Below, in pieces: positions 15,701-29,371 of a stretch of DNA of 64,000 nucleotides. The translations under genes were made by a program, and so were the position numbers. Source of the stretch: Schistosoma haematobium (lineage: Eukaryota > Platyhelminthes > Trematoda > Strigeidida > Schistosomatidae); the NCBI RefSeq assembly GCF_000699445.3, contig NC_067198.1:8802801-8866800 (forward strand), read 5' to 3'. How positions within the stretch are numbered: position 1 is the stretch's first letter; each line of letters opens with the position of its first letter. The notes under the pieces are model-generated. The model worked only from the letters and a program-made list of their open reading frames with translations, did not search any database and was not told the DNA's origin.

Positions 15701-18700
15701 ATAGCTAGCTCACAGGTTCATTATTGACCACAAATCAAACTAACAGCGTATTCTTACCTTGGTCATTAACACACACGACATTCACTATACCTGTCACATA
15801 CTCCATATTCAACACTGATTCCTATCTATCTTCACAAGACTTTAATCAACAACAAAAATCTCTCACAAAGATAGATGAGCAGTGACAAGTAATTTACATC
15901 GTTTCAACTCTTGTATCAACACAATTGATCAATTTCATCTATTACATAACTCACTTACCTTTTACGTAAGACCACAAAATGCATTTTCAATAAGGCGAAA
16001 ATTCCTATTGAAAATCAAGCCAAACGTTTAATAGAGAAGAAATATTGCAAATTCAAATGTAAGGATTATGGTAAAGCAATTAAGGGTGATGGTCACAGCA
16101 GTCACTGTATCATGTCAATAATAACACTAATAATTATAATAATATTAATAAAAATAATAATAATTAAAATGAAATGTATTGGAATATATTGGTATAGAGA
16201 GTCAGTTATTCATTGAATCATTAGCAATGTGATATTGTCTAGCCGTTTAATTGCTGATGGAATTATGTGGATCGATTTGCAATGTGTCCACAAGCACAGA
16301 TCACTTCACATGGCATGCATCATGGTGAGATGCAAAGTGCTGGTTTGACGTAGTCGAAAGGAAACAGTGGGCCTAGATTTCCTCCAATATATCCAATACC
16401 CATTTTATTAAAATAGTTCAACTGATCGAACTTGTAGACAAGTTCGTTTCATTTCACTCTTTCTTCATTTTAATAACATACTATAAATTATGCTATGTAT
16501 ATGTAATCAAAATGCCTCAAAATAAATAATATCGATCAACATATTTGTTCGTATATAGGGTGAGATCAGATAGCTAGCTCACAGGTTCATTATTGACCAC
16601 AAATCAAACTAACAGCGTATTCTTACCTTGGTCATTAACACACACGACATTCAATATATCTGTCACATACTCCATATTCAACACTGATTCCTATCTATCT
16701 TCACAAGACTTTAATCAACAACAAAAATCTCTCACAAAGATAGATGAGCAGTGACAAGTAATTTACATCGTTTCAACTCTTGTATCAACACAATTGATCA
16801 ATTTCATCTATTACATAACTCACTTACCTTTTACGTAAGACCACAAAATGCATTTTCAATAAGGCGAAAATTCCTATTGAAAATCAAGCCAAACGTTTAA
16901 TAGAGAAGAAATATTGCAAATTCAAATGTAAGGATTATGGTAAAGTAATTAAGTGTGATGGTCACAGCAGTCACTGTATCATGTCAATAATAACACTAAT
17001 AATAATAATAATATTAATAATAATTATTATTTTTATTATAATGAAATATATTGGAATATATTGGTGTAGAGTGTCAGTTATTCATTGAATCATTAGCAAT
17101 GTGATATTGTCTAGTCGTTTAATTGCTGATGGAATTATGTGGATCGATTTGCAATGTGTCCACAAGCACAGATCACTTCACATGGCATGCATCATGGTGA
17201 GATGCAAAGTGCTGGTTTGACGTAGTCGAAAGGAAACAGTGGGCCTAGATTTCCTCCAATATATCCAATACCCATTTTATTAAAATAGTTCAACTGATCG
17301 AACTTGTAGACAAGTTCGTTTCATTTCACTCTTTCTTCATTTTAATAACATACTATAAATTATGCTATGTATATGTAATCAAAATGCCTCAAAATAAATA
17401 ATATCGATCAACATATTTGTTCGTATATAGGGTGAGATCAGATAGCTAGCTCACAGGTTCATTATTGACCACAAATCAAACTAACAGCGTATTCTTACCT
17501 TGGTCATTAACACACACGACATTCACTATACCTGTCACATACTCCATATTCAACACTGATTCCTATCTATCTTCACAAGACTTTAATCAACAACAAAAAT
17601 CTCTCACAAAGATAGATGAGCAGTGACAAGTAATTTACATCGTTTCAACTCTTGTATCAACACAATTGATCAATTTCATCTATTACATAACTCACTTACC
17701 TTTTACGTAAGACCACAAAATGCATTTTCAATAAGGCGAAAATTCCTATCGAAAAATCAAGCCAAACGTTTAATAGAGAAGAAATATTGCAAATTCAAAT
17801 GTAAGGATTATGGTAAAGTAATTAAGGGTGATGGTCACAGCAGTCACTGTATCATGTCAATAATAACACTAATAATAATAATAATATTAATAATAATTAT
17901 TATTTTTATTATAATGAAATATATAGGAATATATTGGTGTAGAGTGTCAGTTATTCATTGAATCATTAGCAATGTGATATTGTCTAGCCGTTTAATTGCT
18001 GATGGAATTATGTGGATCGATTTGCAATGTGTCCACAAGCACAGATCACTTCACATGGCATGCATCATGGTGAGATGCAAAGTGCTGGTTTGACGTAGTC
18101 GAAAGGAAACAGTGGGCCTAGATTTCCTCCAATATATCCAATACCCATTTTATTAAAATAGTTCAACTGATCGAACTTGTAGACAAGTTCGTTTCATTTC
18201 ACTCTTTCTTCATTTTAATAACATACTATAAATTATGCTATGTATATGTAATCAAAATGCCTCAAAATAAATAATATCGATCAACATATTTGTTCGTATA
18301 TAGGGTGAGATCAGATAGCTAGCTCACAGGTTCATTATTGACCACAAATCAAACTAACAGCGTATTCTTACCTTGGTCATTAACACACACGACATTCAAT
18401 ATATCTGTCACATACTCCATATTCAACACTGATTCCTATCTATCTTCACAAGACTTTAATCAACAACAAAAATCTCTCACAAAGATAGATGAGCAGTGAC
18501 AAGTAATTTACATCGTTTCAACTCTTGTATCAACACAATTGATCAATTTCATCTATTACATAACTCACTTACCTTTTACGTAAGACCACAAAATGCATTT
18601 TCAATAAGGCGAAAATTCCTATTGAAAAATCAAGCCAAACGTTTAATAGAGAAGAAATATTGCAAATTCAAATGTAAGGATTATAGTAAAGTAATTAAGG

Positions 18701-21700
18701 GTGATGGTCACAGCAGTCACTGTATCATGTCAATAATAACGCCAATAATAACACTGATAATAATAATAAGAATAAGAATAATAATTACATTAACAATAAT
18801 AATATAATAATATTAATGACATTAATTGCAGTATGTTGATATAGACAATCAGTTATTCATTGAATCATTAGCAATGTGATATTGTCTAGCCGTTTAATTG
18901 CTGATGGAATTATGTGGATCGATTTGCAATGTGTCCACAAGCACAGATCACTTCACATGGCATGCATCATGGTGAGATGCAAAGTGCTGGTTTGACGTAG
19001 TCGAAAGGAAACAGTGGGCCTAGATTTCCTCCAATATATCCAATACCCATTTTATTAAAATAGTTCAACTGATCGAACTTGTAGACAAGTTCGTTTCATT
19101 TCACTCTTTCTTCATTTTAATAACATACTATAAATTATGCTATGTATATGTAATCAAAATGCCTCAAAATAAATAATATCGATCAACATATTTGTTCGTA
19201 TATAGGGTGAGATCAGATAGCTAGCTCACAGGTTCATTAATGACCACAAATCAAACTAACAGCGTATTCTTACCTTGGTCATTAACACACACGACATTCA
19301 CTATACCTGTCACATACTCCATATTCAACACTGATTCCTATCTATCTTCACAAGACTTTAATCAACAACAAAAATCTCTCACAAAGATAGATGAGCAGTG
19401 ACAAGTAATTTACATCGTTTCAACTCTTGTATCAACACAATTGATCAATTTCATCTATTACATAACTCACTTACCTTTTACGTAAGACCACAAAATGCAT
19501 TTTCAATAAGGCGAAAATTCCTATTGAAAAATCAAGCCAAACGTTTAATAGAGAAGAAATATTGCAAATTCAAATGTAAGGATTATAGTAAAGTAATTAA
19601 GTGTGATGGTCACAGCAGTCACTGTATCATGTCAATAATAACGCCAATAATAACACTAATAATAATAATAAGAATAAGAATAATAATTACATTAACAATA
19701 ATAATATAATAATATTAATGACATTAATTGCAGTATGTTCATATAGAGAATCAGTTATTCATTGAATCATTAGCAATGTGATATTGTCTAGCCGTTTAAT
19801 TGCTGATGGAATTATGTGGATCGATTTGCAATGTGTCCACAAGCGCAGATCACTTCACATGGCATGCATCATGGTGAGATGCAAAGTGCTGGTTTGACGT
19901 AGTCGAAAGGAAACAGTGGGCCTAGATTTCCTCCAATATATCCAATACCCATTTTATTAAAATAGTTCAACTGATCGAACTTGTAGACAAGTTCGTTTCA
20001 TTTCACTCTTTCTTCATTTTAATAACATACTATAAATTATGCTATGTATATGTAATCAAAATGCCTCAAAATAAATAATATCGATCAACATATTTGTTCG
20101 TATATAGGGTGAGATCAGATAGCTAGCTCACAGGTTCATTATTGACCACAAATCAAACTAACAGCGTATTCTTACCTTGGTCATTAACACACACGACATT
20201 CACTATACCTGTCACATACTCCATATTCAACACTGATTCCTATCTATCTTCACAAGACTTTAATCAACAACAAAAAATCTCTCACAAAGATAGATGAGCA
20301 GTGACAAGTAATTTACATCGTTTCAACTCTTGTATCAACACAATTGATCAATTTCATCTATTACATAACTCACTTACCTTTTACGTAAGACCACAAAATG
20401 CATTTTCAATAAGGCGAAAATTCCTATTGAAAATCAAGCCAAACGTTTAATAGAGAAGAAATATTGCAAATTCAAATGTAAGGATTATAGTAAAGTAATT
20501 AAGTGTGATGGTCACAGCAGTCACTGTATCATGTCAATAATAACGCCAATAATAACACTAATAATAATAATAAGAATAATAATAATTAATTAATAATAAT
20601 AATATAATAATAATAATGAAATGAATTGCAATATATTGGTATAGAGAGTCAGTTATTCATTGAATCATTAGCAATGTGATATTGTCTAGCCGTTTAATTG
20701 CTGATGGAATTATGTGGATCGATTTGCAATGTGTCCACAAGCACAGATCACTTCACATGGCATGCATCATGGTGAGATGCAAAGTGCTGGTTTGACGTAG
20801 TCGAAAGGAAACAGTGGGCCTAGATTTCCTCCAATATATCCAATACCCATTTTATTAAAATAGTTCAACTGATCGAACTTGTAGACAAGTTCGTTTCATT
20901 TCACTCTTTCTTCATTTTAATAACATACTATAAATTATGCTATGTATATGTAATCAAAATGCCTCAAAATAAATAATATCGATCAACATATTTGTTCGTA
21001 TATAGGGTGAGACCAGATAGCTAGCTCACAGGTTCATTAATGACCACAAATCAAACTAATAGTGTATTCCTAACTTGCTCATTAACACACACGACATTCA
21101 CTATACCTGTCACATACTCCATATTCAACACTGATTCCTATCTATCTTCACAAGACTTTAATCAACAACAAAATATCTCTCACAAAGATAGATGAGCAGT
21201 GACAAGTAATTTACATCGTTTCAACTCTTGTATCAACACAATTGATCAATTTCATCTATTACATAACTCACTTACCTTTTACGTAAGACCACAAAATGCA
21301 TTTTCAATAAGGCGAAAATTCCTATTGAAAAATCAAGCCAAACGTTTAATAGAGAAGAAATATTGCAAATTCAAATGTAAGGATTATGGTAAAGTAATTA
21401 AGTGTGATGGTCACAACAGTCACTGTATCATGTCAATAATAACGCCAATAATAACACTAATAATAATAATAAGAGTAAGAATAATAATTACATTAACAAT
21501 AATAATATAATAATATTAATGACATTAATTGCAGTATGTTGATATAGAGAATCAGTTATTCATTGAATCATTAGCAATGTGATATTGTCTAGCCGTTTAA
21601 TTGCTGATGGAATTATGTGGATCGATTTGCAATGTGTCCACAAGCACAGATCACTTCACATGGCATGCATCATGGTGAGATGCAAAGTGCTGGTTTGACG

Positions 21701-23454
21701 TAGTCGAAAGGAAACAGTGGGCCTAGATTTCCTCCAATATATCCAATACCCATTTTATTAAAATAGTTCAACTGATCGAACTTGTAGACAAGTTCGTTTC
21801 ATTTCACTCTTTCTTCATTTTAATAACATACTATAAATTATGCTATGTATATGTAATCAAAATGCCTCAAAATAAATAATATCGATCAACATATTTGTTC
21901 GTATATAGGGTGAGATCAGATAGCTAGCTCACAGGTTCATTAATGACCACAAATCAAACTAACAGCGTATTCTTACCTTGGTCATTAACACACACGACAT
22001 TCAATATATCTGTCACATACTCCATATTCAACACTGATTCCTATCTATCTTCACAAGACTTTAATCAACAACAAAAATCTCTCACAAAGATAGATGAGCA
22101 GTGACAAGTAATTTACATCGTTTCAACTCTTGTATCAACACAATTGATCAATTTCATCTATTACATAACTCACTTACCTTTTACGTAAGACCACAAAATG
22201 CATTTTCAATAAGGCGAAAATTCCTATTGAAAATCAAGCCAAACGTTTAATAGAGAAGAAATATTGCAAATTCAAATGTAAGGATTATAGTAAAGTAATT
22301 AAGTGTGATGGTCACAGCAGTCACTGTATCATGTCAATAATAACGCCAATAATAATGATAATAATAAAAATAATAGAAATAAGACGGAGAAGAATAATAA
22401 TGTTAAGGTAAACACTAATAATACAATAATAATAATGAAATGAATTGCAATATATTGGTATAGGGGTTCAGTTATTCATTGAATCATTAGCAATGTGATA
22501 TTGTCTAGCCGTTTAATTGCTGATGGAATTATGTGGATCGATTTGCAATGTGTCCACAAGCACAGATCACTTCACATGGCATGCATCATGGTGAGATGCA
22601 AAGTGCTGGTTTGACGTAGTCGAAAGGAAACAGTGGGCCTAGATTTCCTCCAATATATCCAATACCCATTTTATTAAAATAGTTCAACTGATCGAACTTG
22701 TAGACAAGTTCGTTTCATTTCACTCTTTCTTCATTTTAATAACATACTATAAATTATGCTATGTATATGTAATCAAAATGCCTCAAAATAAATAATATCG
22801 ATCAACATATTTGTTCGTATATAGGGTGAGATCAGATAGCTAGCTCACAGGTTCATTAATGACCACAAATCAAACTAACAGCGTATTCTTACCTTGGTCA
22901 TTAACACACACGACATTCACTATACCTGTCACATACTCCATATTCAACACTGATTCCTATCTATCTTCACAAGACTTTAATCAACAACAAAAATCTCTCA
23001 CAAAGATAGATGAGCAGTGACAAGTAATTTACATCGTTTCAACTCTTGTATCAACACAATTGATCAATTTCATCTATTACATAACTCACTTACCTTTTAC
23101 GTAAGACCACAAAATGCATTTTCAATAAGGCGAAAATTCCTATTGAAAATCAAGCCAAACGTTTAATAGAGAAGAAATATTGCAAATTCAAATGTAAGGA
23201 TTATAGTAAAGTAATTAAGTGTGATGGTCACAACAGTCACTGTATCATGTCAATAATAACGCCAATAATAATAATAATAACAATAATAATAATAATAATT
23301 ATATTTATAATAATCTGAGTAACAATTAGATTATCTTTAACTATAAAGTAATCATTTGCATTATTTTGTTATTCACTGTCGGTTTTTCATTGAATCACTA
23401 GCAATATCATATTTTCTAGGCGAATAAATGATGATTTAATAGCGTTAAATTTTC

Positions 23455-23885
23455 AGAGATCTGCTCAAATGTTTGTTCCTTATATGCAACTTCTCAGCAG
23501 CCCTCATGCACTAATGTACAACTTGTTGTTGATTCTTTGAATCCCTGTGTCGCGCTGGAACTCCTTGCCTCCATAGCACTGCGTAGTTATCCAGTAATTT
23601 GCTGTCCAACTTAAATCAATTCATTATATACTATGGAAACCTGGTATTATATTTAGGAGGTATACCATCAAGTTCTGGATCAGTGGTCTAAGGTCTGGTT
23701 GGTTGCTCGCGATACGGATCGTCCTGTGTGCGGTTTGTCATAATGAGGTCGTGAATGCATACGTCTGAGGAGTCCGATAGTGTGACGAAACAGCTGTCCA
23801 GTGCCTTTAGGTTTTTGGTGGCTCTCTAACTTTTGTCGGTTCGTTATTCCGATCACATTTACCAATCTCCACAACTCTAGACTGA
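23455..23885. mobile_element. Type B hammerhead retroposon, inverted pair
   Basis: The left part (about 23455-23640) is a degenerate minus-strand copy: read on minus it has CTGAGAA, then GGAACAAAC where GGACGAAAC is expected. The right part (about 23650-23885) is a plus copy with a tRNA-like segment (GGATCAGTGGTCTAAGGTC) followed by a largely intact ribozyme core and the family tail (AGTGCCTTTAGG). It sits directly against the degraded end of the satellite array. Confidence 0.65.
23757..23806 (+). ncRNA. Hammerhead ribozyme, type B, partly degenerate
   Basis: CTGAGGA at 23765-23771, GAAA at 23787-23790 and the cleavage triplet GTC at 23796-23798 are all present. Stem III is the 8-mer ACAGCTGT, different in sequence from other copies (ACGGCCGT) but still self-complementary. 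Stem I is weakened: the T before CTGAGGA faces C, and several pairs are lost. Stem II keeps about 3 bp. Activity is doubtful. Confidence 0.6.
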
Positions 23886-23889
23886 CAAA

Positions 23890-26070
23890 ACGTCATTACA
23901 GTTACTCAATGTTCAGTGTCGATCCATAAAATTTTATTAGAACATTTATATTCTAGTAAAGTAGAAGAAATATGGAGTCAGTATTTGGTTTATGTAACCG
24001 GATGTAAATGATTTTCAAAATAAATGGATTTCAATATAATATGAATTATACTTGAATATGTTACATCATTCAGAACGGATTTCCTATTAATAAAATAATT
24101 TATGACATATTCATTAGCAATAAAGTAATATTATAAATAATTGATATTCCAGAAAAGTTTACTTGCACAGCGGTATAAATAACTTAATAGTAAATACTAG
24201 TACATATTTGTCAATTCAGTTGCTTCGTACATTGATGAATTTTATTATGAGTGTAACAATATTATAAAGATGTAAATCAAACTTAGTTTTGTTAAATGTA
24301 TATTACACTTTTGTAGTGGCATCCTATTCTCTTATCTACATAACTGAGTTTCGAAGCTTTCCCCATAATTCTAAACAATTATAATAGTACTTACTTGATT
24401 CAGAAGTAATTGATGGTATTATTTAGGACGATAATTGATCTGTCTAGCTCAGATAATACATCATCACAAGAAGAATTCTGTATAATATATAATAACAGTA
24501 TCAAATAAATCAATACAGAAATCACATCATGTAAATCAATCCATTAGTGATGGTTTAGATTGTTTTGTGAATTTTGTTGAGTAGTTAAGATTATAAACTG
24601 GACTATCATTACACAACTTCAGATATTATCACTTTATCTTAAGAATGTTTACGTTAATAATCGTAAAAGATGTACATCGTTTTCAGTTCCTAGTATATAA
24701 CAATGGAACGTGCATCACCCATTTTCCTAGTGCAAGTTCAAAGTTATGGCGACAAATATATATTACTGGTTAACTTTATGAATCTCCTAATGTGGAAGGA
24801 AATATATAAAAGGTATTCATTTATGTTATTTTTATAGTTGTTAAGCTATGCTAAATGAAAGTATATAGATTTTCTCCAAAAGTATCAACGAACATACAAA
24901 AGGAACAAACTGCTTCATTTGAAGTTTGATGATAGCAAACATGGATAGTTACTGATTATAGAAAACTGATGATTTCTTACTAAAAAGTCGAGATGTGTTC
25001 TCAAATTTGGATGATACTGAGCTTATGATTAAAATAAGGGAAAGAGGTTTTGTAATATGAATTACAAATCAAACGACCCACACAAAAATTCTATGTTATT
25101 ACTGAGGATTTCTTAAGATAAAAAAATTCATGATAACATTGTACCAAAATAGATCACAGTTCAAAAGCTCCATTTTCCCTAACACTAGTATAGCTTTCAT
25201 TACAGATTTATATGACAATGATAAGCGAGATTTATAACCTATTCGCTTAAATCATGAAGTTTACAATTTTGGCCCTTTGCTAACCTTTTAAACCTATTTT
25301 GGCTGATTTCTTCAAATGAAATATTTTGATTGAGGGTTACACTTGGAAAGGAAACTTTTATACTTCCATATTCATCAGATTGCCTTAGAATCGCAAGCTA
25401 CCCACTGACGACTTACCTTAGTAATACATAGAATGAAGGAATTCTACAAGATTTTCGAAAAACATTTAATAGCCGAATTATTTTATTGTGATTTACAATG
25501 AATAACTTGACATGAATATAAAGACGAACTTGTAATACCTTGAAATCGCTGATCGACATCATATGTTAAAGAATTCTAATTATAGATTTATCTATTCCGT
25601 GTCAACTATTACTTCCATAGCCTAGTGTCCTAGACGTGACCAATAATACATCTGACCTGCGTTGTTGAACTCAAAGCTAATGAGCTAAGCTACTATTGGT
25701 GTTCTATACTTTAAAGACTTTATATTCCTGCTTTGAGTCTAAAGGAAAGCCATTAGCCAACTTCTTTTGTATTACATATTAAGCACATGTATGTTCATAT
25801 AAAAATATACTGAACCATATTGCACAGTAAAATGGAAATCAACGATTATTCATGAAATAGTCAAAGGTGGCTGTGGTTCAATTAAGTTGAAACAAACTAA
25901 ATTGAATTGATTAATTTCAGTATTAACTAAGATTTTCTTCTCTAATAAAATATTTCATTCCTAAAACCCAGTTTATATATTTCAAAAGATTTTAGCGATC
26001 AAGAAAATGGATTTGTACTGTCGGAATTCCAAGTAATTAAAAGAGACAATTGAAATAGCTTCACTGTAAA
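23890..26070. other. AT-rich intergenic stretch, nothing recognised
   Basis: No open frame of interest, no clear transposon ends and no RNA gene seen. A faint tRNA-like segment on the minus strand near 25640-25710 (TAGCTTAGCTCATTAGC) could be an old SINE, but it is too weak to call. Confidence 0.5.

Positions 26071-26072
<2 letters not shown>

Positions 26073-26121
<49 letters not shown>
26073..26121. repeat. (TA)n microsatellite
   Basis: About 24 uninterrupted AT dinucleotides ending at ACGTATG. A second short (TA)n run lies at about 26250-26263. Confidence 0.98.
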
Positions 26122-26122
<1 letters not shown>

Positions 26123-26129
26123 GTATGAT

Positions 26130-26885
26130 TTAATTATTTTATAACAGGATATCATACTTACCTTGTTGGTTGGTTCACCTCGTCAGGTTACAGGAATTTG
26201 ATAAGAGAAAAAGAACATTACTTTCGATACTGATATTGAATAGGAGACAATATATATATATATTAGTATTTTTTGTATAACATTAAAGTTTCATAACATA
26301 TAAGCATGAAATGAGATGTACTCACTCCATATAACGAATTATTTATCTTGCAACCATTGTTTTTATTAGACATTTATAAATGTGCTGTGTTTGAAGAGAT
26401 GAAGAGTTCACCTAATCGGAGAACAGAATGATGACTTTGAGACACAATCATAGATAAGCTAACTATTCTGACAAGTTTCAGTCTCGTTAACTAGAGAATG
26501 AAGTTGCAATTCAGAAGAGAGAAATATATTCATCAAGCAGCCAAAAACACAAACAACCACGATAAGTTTATTCTAGATTACACTCATTTATATATTGATT
26601 CATATACCTATTTTAATTAATAATTAGGATGAAATCACATATATGAAAAATACTTCGAGTTATAATAAATCACATACTGAGCATAGTTCATGTCAATTTT
26701 TAATACAAGAATATCGTATATTCTACAGAATAAAATATCATCCGAAAAAATAAAATCTAATACTACAATGAATAATCATCACAAAATGGAATTAGTGTTG
26801 AATAAATATCATAATGAATAAATCAATCTAATTTTGAATTTTCATGCTTTCATATCAAAATCTAGAGAAAGCTCATAATTTATAA
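26130..26885. other. Intergenic AT-rich DNA
   Basis: Apart from the short TA run near 26250, I see no gene or repeat structure here. Confidence 0.5.
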
Positions 26886-26887
26886 AT

Positions 26888-27138
26888 ATGCATTTTAATC
26901 AAAGTTAGATAATGGCTAGCAGAGGAATCCAGAATGTACACCACTTCATCCTATTTGGAACTCGTCAGTTGGATGTATCTACATTCCAGAGTTGATGTTT
27001 ATTCTGGGACTTCAACCCAGTATCGTTTACTTCAAACGTCATCGCATTATCCACTTAGCTTGTGCAATGTGGTGAACTTTAAATTCACTTGGTTTTGTTT
27101 TACTTGTATTTTCTCATTGTTATTTAGGACTGCAATTG
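26888..27138 (-). mobile_element. Smalpha-type (A) retroposon, minus half of an inverted pair
   Basis: Read on the minus strand: a tRNA-like segment (ACGATACTGGGTTGAAGTCC as a degenerate B box), then the hammerhead region with CTGACGA intact but GAAG in place of GAAA and CATT at the cleavage site, then the family tail. It is almost identical to the plus-strand copy at 38664-38935, so the two come from the same ribozyme-defective subfamily. It abuts an opposite-strand copy at 27139. Confidence 0.8.
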
Positions 27139-27490
27139 ATCAAGTGAATTTAAACTTCACCGCATTGCACAAGCAGGTGGCTATCAGGAATCAGTAGATA
27201 AGTGGATAACGCGTTGACGTTTGAAGCAAACGATACTGGGTTCTAGTCCAAGAGTGAACATCTACTCTGGGATACAGGAATATCCAACTGACGAGTCCCA
27301 AATAGGATGAAGTGGCGCGCATCCTGTATTCCACTGCTACCCACTATCCATCTTTACTTAAAAGCCTTGTAACTTAAGGTTATATCAAGGCAATCCTTAC
27401 AGGATGCACATATACCAATAAGAGATTGATCAATTGCAGTCTTCAATAACGATGAGAAGATACAAGTATAACAACACTAAGTGAATTTAT
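27139..27490 (+). mobile_element. Smalpha-type (A) retroposon, plus half of an inverted pair
   Basis: The order is TGAATTTAAACTTCACC, tRNA-like segment (GGATAACGCG...ACTGGGTTCTAGTCC), hammerhead region 27277-27335, then tail ending GTGAATTTA. In the ribozyme, CTGACGA (27288-27294) is intact, the GAAA position reads GAAG (27309-27312) and the cleavage triplet reads ATC. Residues 15.1/16.1 become a G-U pair and 15.2/16.2 change from C-G to T-A. The ribozyme is probably weak or dead. Confidence 0.8.
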
Positions 27491-27535
27491 AAATATGTAG
27501 TTGCTGTAAACTAACTGATATTTATGAAATTTTAG

Positions 27536-27900
27536 TAGTGGCTAACAATGGAATGCAAGAAATGCGTTTTTTTCTATCTGGAACCGTCCAGCTGGATGTG
27601 TCTTTATTCAGGAGTTGACATTCATATTGAGATTACCGGTCGTTACAAACACAAATGTGCTCACCACCTAGCTGTTAATTTTAGATAGTCACTGGCTTGT
27701 GAAACGCCCATGAATTTTATTTGTGGATAGTTGTACTTTTTCATCGTTGCCCTGTAAAAAATGTGTTGATGTTTAGAAGGTAGGTAGTCGGTTTGAATCG
27801 CATTATAAATGTAAATACTGGGATGGAGGTACATTCAGTTGATGAGTCCTAAATAAAATAAAAACGAGCTTGCTGGATTCGATCGTTAGCTTCGATCCAA
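27536..27900. mobile_element. Old Smalpha-type inverted pair
   Basis: The minus part (about 27536-27740) shows TCCAGCTGG and a remnant AAAAACGCA on the minus strand. The plus part (about 27770-27900) reads TACATTCAGTTGATGAGTCC, then AAAACGAGC, then GCTGGATTCG: a hammerhead remnant with TTGATGA in place of CTGACGA. Both ribozymes are clearly degraded. Confidence 0.55.
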
Positions 27901-28375
27901 CGTTAAGAAAAGGCTGTGGCTAACTGGGAACATCGAAACTATCCGTTTTGATTGCCTATCTGTCAATTGAAACTGATCTATTTCAGCCCCTATTATAAAC
28001 AAAAATAAAACACGAACCATTACAAATTAAGTCACAATGTGACATCATTAAAATTCAGATTTAAAAATCTAAAATTTTATGCCTACTAAATATCACAAGA
28101 TAACCTACCATATTCTATTATGTTAATGAGGGTAACACAGTAATACGGAATAGATTAAACTCTATTCAAACTCATAACTCAGCTGAAGACACTGAAACTT
28201 CTTATAACTAAATTAATAGAATGCTATTAGCAAAAATAACACACACAGTTACTTTTAAATACATAAAAATTATTGGATTTTTGTTTACACAATAGATATT
28301 ACGATTAGTACAAGGTTTTTATGAAAATTACTAATTTTTCATAGTCTACATTGTGAAGTGATCCTTATTAGACTT
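27900..28375. other. Unassigned AT-rich DNA
   Basis: No coding or repeat structure recognised. Confidence 0.45.
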
Positions 28376-28379
28376 TCAC

Positions 28380-28670
28380 TGAAGACCACTAACCACTGGA
28401 CGGCTACTTCGTAACAGTATGCGACTTCTCAGCATTGTATACCCACAGGCCCATCACGGATTGCAACCAGAATCTTCGGGTCTCGTGGCGAGCACCTAAA
28501 CTCCAAACCACTATTTAATGATATGCCTGTCTAACATAAATTAATTCGCAACGTCACGCGACCTCTTTGAATTGCCTGTGAAGGATAACTGTCTCACATG
28601 AGACATGTTTGAATTCCACTAATCACGGCTACTCACTAGAACTCCTGGAATTATACCCAGAAATTAATCA
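28380..28670 (-). mobile_element. Type B hammerhead retroposon, degenerate
   Basis: Read on the minus strand: body with CACTAGTGAGTAGCCGTG, tRNA-like segment, then ribozyme remnant ATGCTGAGAAGTCGC...ACGAAGTAGCCGTCCAGTGG. The CUGANGA box reads CTGAGAA and GAAA reads GAAG, so it is inactive by sequence. No intact partner copy beside it. Confidence 0.65.
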
Positions 28671-29340
28671 CTACTAAGCACTGGAATATAACTAATTTAC
28701 GTGTTTTCTTGCAAATTACTATAAATAGTGATCGTATGTTTCTTTTTATATTTCAGTAAATTCGTAAACAGGTAGAAGTTAATTCACGAAATAAACGTTT
28801 AGTGAGATCGATAAATCCATGTACGAGTTACTATTAATAATCTTTTTCATATCCAACTTTAGTTTTAAACAAACCAGGCATAATGTTTGCCAGAAGATAT
28901 GTATCACGTAGACTAAGTTAAACACAAAATGACTGTATAAAATAACTGTTACGTACATTTACGGATGAATAGTTTATTTAATAGGGGTCAACTCATGGTA
29001 CATTACTTTTATACTTTTTGTTACTGTGTAATTCATGTCAAAAGATTAGGGTTAACATTGTCACTAAGCATCAGTAATAATATACTAAAAATATGGATAT
29101 ACATACTATTCCAACCTAATGTTCATGATATACAAAAGAGTACATGAAGATGTATCAAAATAAGATTTGAGTCTTATTCTAAGTAATCTCACCTTTTACG
29201 AAAAAGAAATTTTTGTAGGTCATGTTAACCAGAGTATAAATAATAGCTTTATTAAAATATAAAAAGTGAAATTAATGTATTGCAAATAAAGTGTCTCTTT
29301 AGTGAGGTATTTCTACATCAAAAAGTTGATATCCTTTACT
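28670..29340. other. Intergenic, nothing recognised
   Basis: AT-rich. A 60-codon open frame at 28965-29147 has no features suggesting a protein. Confidence 0.45.
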
Positions 29341-29371
29341 TGTACTGGTAAGGTCTGTACTTGTCATGCAT

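Larger units (their letters stand above)
1..23440. repeat. Satellite array of ~870-bp tandem units
   Basis: Head-to-tail repeat. In the phase beginning AAATAATATCGATC, units start at 1, 869, 1739, 2608, 3478, 4346, 5215, 6084, 6953, 7821, 8691, 9559, 10432, 11306, 12176, 13045, 13914, 14785, 15655, 16524, 17396, 18269, 19171, 20073, 20971, 21874 and 22790, giving 26 complete units and a partial last one. Length is 868-874 bp up to unit 21 and 898-916 bp for units 22-26, the growth being in an AT-rich trinucleotide block. Left-hand units differ mostly by homopolymer indels; right-hand units carry substitutions. After about 23290 the last unit is strongly diverged but still recognisable (TTTTCATTGAATCACTAGC) to about 23440. 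The array continues past the left edge. No conserved open frame runs through the units. I do not recognise it as a named satellite. Confidence 0.98.

Noticed and set aside
1..23440. CRISPR-like array
   Set aside because: Units of about 870 bp with no short repeat and spacer structure, in eukaryotic DNA.
26934..27197. 87-codon frame sharing a long identical N-terminus with one at 38598-38900
   Set aside because: Both lie inside copies of the same Smalpha subfamily; the similarity is of a non-coding retroposon.
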